Below are positions 5,552-8,974 of a DNA stretch of 8,974 nucleotides, piece by piece. The DNA is taken from NCBI GenBank assembly GCA_016234205.1, contig JACRGN010000105.1, positions 1-8,974 on the forward strand, given 5' to 3'. Source of the stretch: Nitrospinota bacterium. GTDB lineage: Bacteria; Nitrospinota; Nitrospinia; UBA9942. Within the stretch, counting starts at the first letter, position 1; every line of letters begins with the position of its first letter. Under the pieces are notes generated by a model, which was not told where the DNA came from, made no database searches, and saw nothing but the letters and a program-made list of their open reading frames with translations. Made by a program: the position numbers and the translations under genes.

Positions 5552-6712
5552 TTAGAACCATTTCCAAAACCACCATTTTTCAAAAATTATCTTTCCCAGA
5601 TGCCAGAGCTTTCCCGGTTTGTACATCTTCATAAAAGGACTGGGAATTGTAAAAAAATTACCTTTTGCAAATCCAGCGGTATTGTCTCCCAATTCAAGAA
5701 AACAGTAACCATCTCCTGAAAATATTTTATCAGGTTTTTGTCCGCTAATTTCCTTTACAATATTCTCTGCTGCAGCCTCTGCCTGATAATGTGCAAAGAC
5801 ACCCGCCTTTGGTAAATTTAGCGGTTTATCAGGTTTATACTGTCCCGGAAGCTTAATTGTAGTTACATCACCAATGGCATAGACATTTTCAAATCTTGTT
5901 TTCAGTGTTTCTCTATCAACAGGTATCCAGCCGCTTTCATTTGTCAGATTTGCCTTTTTAACCACTTCAGGTGCAGTGTGTGGTGGGACAACAAAGAGAA
6001 GGTCAAAATCAGCAGTCTTGCCATCTTCAAAATAGATTTTTCCTTCGTCAACAGATTTAAACTTACGCTCAGGATTAAAATTAATTCGTCTTGACTCTAA
6101 CATCTGCTTTAGCATATTGCCGATTTGAGGCCCTGCGGTCGGCATCGGTAATGTTTCAGGTGTGTAGATTTCAATACTGATTCTGTCACGGATATTTCTG
6201 TTTTTAAAAAAGGAGTCAATTAAAAATGCAAATTCATAAGGCGCTGCAGGACATTTAAAGGGCATACCAGCAATAAGAATGATTATTTTCCCGCTGGAAA
6301 AATTTTTTACTGCCTCACCTGATAACCTTGCACCTTCCAGACAATAAAAATTAAAAATCTTTGGAGTTTTGGGAAACGCCTTTGTATTTAACTCTGCGCC
6401 AAGTGAGATTACAAGATAATCGTAATTTATATTTTGCCCATCAAGGCTGATAGATTTTTTCTCGGTGAAAATATCAGTAACTTCGCCTTGAATAAACTCA
6501 ATCCCTCTTTTTGTTAAGTTTTTTAAGCTCCTCTTTATCTGCTCTGGCTTTCTCAAACCGAAGATTAACCACAGAAGGGAGGGGTAGAATGTATGTTCCT
6601 CATCTTTATCAATAAGTATAACTCTGTGTTCTCCGCTTAATTTTTTTCTTAACTCATTGGCACATACAATCCCGCCACTGCCACCGCCGAGGATGACTAT
6701 ATTTTTCCACAT
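5552..6712 (-). CDS. Sulfide:quinone oxidoreductase-like FAD flavoprotein
   Basis: A 386-aa member of the two-dinucleotide-binding flavoprotein family. FAD-binding GGGSGG lies at residues 9-14, with the ribose acidic residue near D35. YDYLVISLGAELN is at 97-109, and the second FAD motif NVYAIGDVTTIKLP starts at 276. Cys residues fall at C124, C154 (in GMPFKCPAAPYE) and C337 (GDGYCFLE). The first two match the spacing of the catalytic pair of sulfide:quinone oxidoreductases, and C337 is a candidate for the third. The C-terminus (KMYKPGKLWHLGKIIFEK, then WWFWKWF) is amphipathic and aromatic, fitting monotopic membrane attachment. Sulfide oxidation with electrons passed to quinone is the likely role; a related reductase lacking true SQR activity is the alternative. 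The ATG at 6712, with AAGGAGG (6724-6718) upstream, is the start. The longer TTG start at 6766 only adds residues encoded by 9-bp repeats. It is last in the minus-strand cluster, 88 bp after the thioredoxin gene. Confidence 0.78.
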   Translation of the reverse strand: MWKNIVILGGGSGGIVCANELRKKLSGEHRVILIDKDEEHTFYPSLLWLIFGLRKPEQIKRSLKNLTKRGIEFIQGEVTDIFTEKKSISLDGQNINYDYLVISLGAELNTKAFPKTPKIFNFYCLEGARLSGEAVKNFSSGKIIILIAGMPFKCPAAPYEFAFLIDSFFKNRNIRDRISIEIYTPETLPMPTAGPQIGNMLKQMLESRRINFNPERKFKSVDEGKIYFEDGKTADFDLLFVVPPHTAPEVVKKANLTNESGWIPVDRETLKTRFENVYAIGDVTTIKLPGQYKPDKPLNLPKAGVFAHYQAEAAAENIVKEISGQKPDKIFSGDGYCFLELGDNTAGFAKGNFFTIPSPFMKMYKPGKLWHLGKIIFEKWWFWKWF

Positions 6713-6731
6713 ATTACCCTCCTTTTTTAAA

Positions 6732-6776
6732 CCGTTCAAACCGATTAAACCGTTCAAACCGTTCAAGCAGATTAAA
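6732..6776. repeat. Five-unit 9-bp tandem repeat (CCGTTCAAA type)
   Basis: Successive 9-mers on the plus strand are CCGTTCAAA, CCGATTAAA, CCGTTCAAA, CCGTTCAAG and CAGATTAAA. The array sits immediately upstream of the ribosome binding site of the SQR-like gene (6724-6718), so it lies in its leader or the thioredoxin-SQR spacer. Because 9 is a multiple of three, reading through it gives an artificial Asn-Gly-Leu repeat, which explains the spurious N-terminal extension of the downstream frame. Confidence 0.85.
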
Positions 6777-6800
6777 CCTTTTTCAATTCTAATCTTATTC

Positions 6801-7079
6801 TCAACTCAAACCCTTAGTGATAGCCCTCTCTATATCTTGCAGCTTAATCTCACCCGATTTCCTTAAAAGGATATCCCCTGTTTGATTGCAGAGGATTACA
6901 GTAGGAACTGATAGGATATGGAATTTCTTTGCCAGTTCCATTCCCTTATGAATATCAACCTTCATAATGTCTATCCTGTCACTGTATTTTGGTTTTATCT
7001 CTGTATCAATCATCCTTTCTACAGGTTTGCATGTGCCGCACCACTCTGCTGTAAAATCGTATAAAGTCAGTTTATTCAT
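6801..7079 (-). CDS. Thioredoxin-family protein
   Basis: A 92-aa minimal thioredoxin fold. FTAEWCGTCKPVERM carries the redox pair C14-x-x-C17 in the WCGTC form, where E. coli TrxA has WCGPC. VDIHKGMELAKKFHI is the middle helix, and SVPTVILC provides the cis-Pro at P59. No signal peptide or lipobox is present, so it is cytoplasmic. It is shorter than typical thioredoxins (about 105-110 aa). The Thr inside the active site should shift the redox potential compared with Pro; this is inference. GGAGG (7090-7086) lies 6 bases upstream of the ATG. It lies between the 101-aa unknown gene and the SQR-like gene in one orientation, suggesting a shared thiol or sulfur redox role. A specialised partner thioredoxin is as likely as the general housekeeping one. 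Confidence 0.85.
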   Translation of the reverse strand: MNKLTLYDFTAEWCGTCKPVERMIDTEIKPKYSDRIDIMKVDIHKGMELAKKFHILSVPTVILCNQTGDILLRKSGEIKLQDIERAITKGLS

Positions 7080-7099
7080 TCTAATCCTCCCTCCAGTAT

Positions 7100-7141
7100 A
7101 GCTTAAAGCTAAAAGCTCATGGCTTATAGCTCGTTGCTCAT
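7100..7141. repeat. Six-unit 7-bp tandem repeat (AGCTNNN)
   Basis: Successive 7-mers on the plus strand are AGCTTAA, AGCTAAA, AGCTCAT, GGCTTAT, AGCTCGT and TGCTCAT. The first four positions keep [A/G/T]GCT while the last three vary. The array fills the thioredoxin/101-aa gene junction and runs into the coding end of the latter, providing its last codons and TAA stop (7126-7124). It is the same class as the array at 8004-8038. Confidence 0.8.
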
Positions 7142-7429
7142 TTCTACAATAGCAGTTCCAATATTTTTATTATTTTTAAACTTACTCGCTATATATACTA
7201 TCTTTAGCATATCGTATTTTGATAGAAGAGGCTCAAACATACCTTCTGCATCTTCCCTAACATCATTCCATGCGTCTAAGAGAGACGGCTTATCATCTTT
7301 GAAGGTCTTTTTTAATTTATCTCTAATAGCTGGCAGTACATCCTTTATCATGCTTACTACTTCATCTTCGTTTATGCCTTCAGGATAATCCTTTGATAGT
7401 ATCTTGGCAATCTCATTTAATCTGCTCAT
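7124..7429 (-). CDS. 101-aa protein of unknown function
   Basis: I do not recognise this protein. It is charged, Cys-free and predicted by eye to be mostly helical: LNEIAKILSKDYPEG, NEDEVVSMIKDVLPAIRDKLK, SLLDAWNDVREDAEGMF, and YDMLKIVYIASKF. There is no signal peptide or membrane segment. It overlaps the end of the methyltransferase gene by 17 bases, with a GGGGGTG-type ribosome binding site just upstream of the ATG at 7429, so translational coupling is likely. Its last four residues (SNEL) and stop codon are encoded by a 7-bp repeat array, so the C-terminus was probably reshaped when the repeat arrived. Its place between a methyltransferase and a thioredoxin gives no firm hint of function. 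Confidence 0.7.
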   Translation of the reverse strand: MSRLNEIAKILSKDYPEGINEDEVVSMIKDVLPAIRDKLKKTFKDDKPSLLDAWNDVREDAEGMFEPLLSKYDMLKIVYIASKFKNNKNIGTAIVEMSNEL

Positions 7430-8132
7430 TTATACACCCCCTTTCAATATCTCCCAAAATCCCCATAAATCCACCAAAGGGAAGCCATGAGGGTATAATC
7501 CTCTCAAGTCCTGACAGGAGTAAATGGATTCTGGGGAATGGAAGAAAATATGTATGGTGTTTCTGAATCCCCCCTCGCCCCCCTTTAAAAAAGGGGGGAG
7601 GGAGGGATTTAAGCATATTCACTATATCTCTTTGACTGTAAAAACAGGCATTAGAATATGATGTATTTTTAAAAAGATTCTTTAGCTTTTTAAAAAAGGA
7701 GAGCAAACTCCATCTATTCAATACACCAAGAAAAATCTTCTGCCTGCTGATTCTTACTGCCTCAGAGACAGCCCTTGCAGGGTTTTTTATAAAATTTACT
7801 GCCGTTACAGATACTGATATATCAAAGCTCCTCTCTTTAAACGGAAGACTCTCTGCATCGGCAATAAGATATTTAATATTTGAGTCTTTATGTTTTATCA
7901 TGGCATATTTAATCATATCCATTGATGTATCAACTCCTATAATATTTTTGCAAAAGCCACTTAAAAATTCTGTGAAATAACCCGTTCCACATCCTATGTC
8001 AATAGCTGATGACTGATAGCTGATAACTGAAAGCTTTATCATTTTCAATAAAACCCTCTTTTCAAGCCCGCTAATATACTTACCTTTTTTTGTATAATAC
8101 CAGCTATCATATTCATCAGCAAATAATTGCAT
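7413..8132 (-). CDS. Class I SAM-dependent methyltransferase with two in-frame repeat insertions
   Basis: A 239-aa protein of the Methyltransf_11 (UbiE/BioC-like) type. Motif I AIDIGCGTGYFTEFL (43-57) binds S-adenosylmethionine, IIGVDTSMDMI (64-74) contains the ribose-binding Asp, YLIADAESLPF (88-98) and FDISVSVTAVNFIKNP (103-118) follow as motifs II and III. The substrate is not evident; small-molecule or quinone-type methylation is possible. Two segments are encoded by repeats: residues 32-43 (KLSVISYQSSA) by a 7-bp array just before motif I, and residues 175-189 (SLPPPFFKGGRGG) by a G/C-run palindrome in the C-terminal half. Both keep the frame. The ATG at 8132 has a weak GGGGA upstream. 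It follows the cytochrome gene by 67 bp and overlaps the next gene by 17 bp. Whether the protein is active with these insertions is open. Confidence 0.82.
   Translation of the reverse strand: MQLFADEYDSWYYTKKGKYISGLEKRVLLKMIKLSVISYQSSAIDIGCGTGYFTEFLSGFCKNIIGVDTSMDMIKYAMIKHKDSNIKYLIADAESLPFKERSFDISVSVTAVNFIKNPARAVSEAVRISRQKIFLGVLNRWSLLSFFKKLKNLFKNTSYSNACFYSQRDIVNMLKSLPPPFFKGGRGGIQKHHTYFLPFPRIHLLLSGLERIIPSWLPFGGFMGILGDIERGCINEQIK
7566..7609. repeat. Imperfect palindrome inside the methyltransferase gene
   Basis: The core arms CCCCCCTTT (7578-7586) and AAAGGGGGG (7590-7598) pair around AAA. Outer arms AATCCC (7566-7571) and GGGATT (7604-7609) also pair, with an imperfect middle. Repeats of this form, often translated as PPFFKGGxGG, are scattered through many environmental bacterial genomes (recalled knowledge). 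Here it is read in frame as PPPFFKGGRGG. On either strand it would form a strong G/C hairpin in the mRNA. Confidence 0.85.
8004..8038. repeat. Five-unit 7-bp tandem repeat inside the methyltransferase gene
   Basis: Successive 7-mers on the plus strand are AGCTGAT, GACTGAT, AGCTGAT, AACTGAA and AGCTTTA. They encode residues 32-43 of the methyltransferase, directly ahead of SAM-binding motif I. The array belongs to the same RGCTNNN class as 7100-7141 and is in the same orientation. Confidence 0.8.
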
Positions 8133-8157
8133 ATTAATTCATCCCCACATGGGTGCC

Positions 8158-8187
8158 AGACTTTAGTCTGGGATTAGGCTAAAGTCT
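8158..8187. repeat. Intergenic palindrome AGACTTTAG/CTAAAGTCT
   Basis: Nine-bp perfect arms (8158-8166 and 8179-8187) with a 12-base loop, plus an overlapping smaller palindrome CAGACT/AGTCTG around TT (8157-8170). It sits in the 67-bp gap between the cytochrome c stop and the methyltransferase start. No T-run follows on the minus strand, so it resembles a REP-like element or mRNA-stabilising hairpin rather than a standard intrinsic terminator. Confidence 0.65.
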
Positions 8188-8199
8188 AACTTCCATAAA

Positions 8200-8974
8200 T
8201 TACTCAGGTATTATCGGAACTACAGGCTGATTAATTGCAACAGCAGAAATCCCCTCCCCTTTTTTATGAGCCTCTGCCTTACCTCCATGATGGAACATAT
8301 TGATATAGGCTATAACCTTCCATATCTCTTCGGTAGAAAGATATTCTTTCCATGCAGCCATTGGTGTATCAGGTCTACCTTCGGAAACAACCTTAAAGAG
8401 GTCTGCATCAGAAAACCCACTCATTTTCTTAACATCTCTCAGGTTAGCTGCCTCTGTCATCAGAGGTATCCCATCTTTACCATGACATCCACTGCATGCC
8501 ACATCAGGATTCTTTATTCCCTCAAAGATATCTCTTCCATCTCTTAATATCTTTGGGTTAGTCCACCAGCCCTCAGGCATCATTTCTGTTGTTATTCTCA
8601 ACTTCCCTACATTTTCCAGATACCTTACCAGCGCCTCAAGATAATTCTTCTCTATCTGGTCACCATAATAATCAGGCATGGTCTTTGTTTCCTTTTCATA
8701 TCCCTTTGCAATTTCCTTTCTCGGATCCACTACAGATTCCCTTATCTTTTTTCTATCACCTAAATCTACAGCAGCAAGGGCAGGTCCCCTCTTTGGTATC
8801 CCTCCAGGCTCTATATCATGACAGTTAAAGCATTCATTATTTTTAAAGACCTGGGCACCTACAGAGAGGATGGTCTCCTCATCTGCCTCCTCTATGAAAA
8901 ATTTTTTAGGTTTCAGCCTTTCAATCTCATAGGCAGGGTCAAATTGAGGTAATGCCCAGCCCATAACTGTATAA
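8200..8974 (-). CDS. Diheme c-type cytochrome (5' end beyond window)
   Basis: Two cytochrome c domains in tandem. The first has CFNCH (C45, C48, H49, counted from the Met at 8964) with the likely axial Met in TKTMPDYY (M96). The second has CSGCH (C157, C160, H161) with the axial Met in DTPMAAWK (M202) and the usual closing helix LSTEEIWKVIAYI. The tail is short and Pro/Val-rich. The frame is still open at the window end (Val-Thr-Tyr codons precede the Met at 8964), no ribosome binding site is visible there, and no signal peptide is present. So the gene probably begins upstream, with an export signal or membrane helix outside the window; the Met at 8964 could still be the start. It should act in the periplasm as an electron carrier or as a subunit of a quinol-oxidising or terminal oxidase complex; which one cannot be decided here. 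Confidence 0.85.
   Translation of the reverse strand, partial: YTVMGWALPQFDPAYEIERLKPKKFFIEEADEETILSVGAQVFKNNECFNCHDIEPGGIPKRGPALAAVDLGDRKKIRESVVDPRKEIAKGYEKETKTMPDYYGDQIEKNYLEALVRYLENVGKLRITTEMMPEGWWTNPKILRDGRDIFEGIKNPDVACSGCHGKDGIPLMTEAANLRDVKKMSGFSDADLFKVVSEGRPDTPMAAWKEYLSTEEIWKVIAYINMFHHGGKAEAHKKGEGISAVAINQPVVPIIPE

Noticed and set aside
6713..6766. 18-residue N-terminal extension of the SQR-like protein from a TTG
   Set aside because: It is a translation of the 9-bp repeat array, and a good ribosome binding site places the start at 6712.
7100..8038. CRISPR array
   Set aside because: The 7-bp periodic units are far too short and contiguous, with no 20-40 bp repeat/spacer alternation and no cas genes.
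8158..8187. Intrinsic terminator between the cytochrome c and methyltransferase genes
   Set aside because: The stem is perfect, but no U-tract follows on the minus strand and the stem is not GC-rich.

Overview
The window is an AT-rich bacterial segment (GC roughly 40% by eye) carrying eleven complete or near-complete protein genes and two genes cut by the window edges. The metabolic set (short-form alpha-glucan phosphorylase, sulfide:quinone-reductase-like flavoprotein, minimal thioredoxin, diheme cytochrome c) and the many short intergenic repeats suit an anaerobic or microaerophilic, sulfur- or metal-cycling environmental bacterium of the Nitrospirota/Desulfobacterota type. That assignment is inference; no rRNA or phylogenetic marker is present. 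No tRNA, rRNA or CRISPR array was seen.

Layout. 1-40: 5' tip of a minus-strand gene that resembles an IS4-type transposase. 41-356: no gene, with small hairpins and a possible IS end. 357-1163 (+): class III nucleotidyl-cyclase-like protein of the kind used in Pycsar defence, without an adjacent effector. 1164-1435: no convincing gene, but an inverted pair of 9-bp-periodic repeats. 1436-1816 (-): Met/His-rich secreted protein with its own promoter. 1884-3599 (-): glgP. 3719-3852: promoter, palindrome and RBS leading to a TIR-domain gene (3853-4893, +). 5024-5490 (+): translationally coupled two-gene unit of toxin-antitoxin type, the second a DUF2283 protein. 5552-8974 (-): a run of five genes transcribed right to left: diheme cytochrome c (cut by the window end), SAM methyltransferase, a 101-aa unknown protein, thioredoxin and SQR-like flavoprotein.

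How it fits together. All four complete plus-strand genes (cyclase-like, TIR, TA pair) look like accessory or defence genes. All complete minus-strand genes look metabolic, redox or envelope-related. This suggests defence cargo scattered through an otherwise ordinary neighbourhood. The SQR-like protein, thioredoxin and cytochrome c could form a sulfide- or thiol-linked electron-transfer set feeding the quinone pool and periplasmic cytochromes.

The most striking feature is the density of short repeats of several unrelated kinds at gene junctions: 7-bp-periodic arrays (7100-7141, 8004-8038), 9-bp-periodic arrays (1347-1408, 6732-6776) and palindromes (7566-7609, 8158-8187). Two of them lie in frame inside one methyltransferase gene, and one supplies the stop codon of the neighbouring gene.
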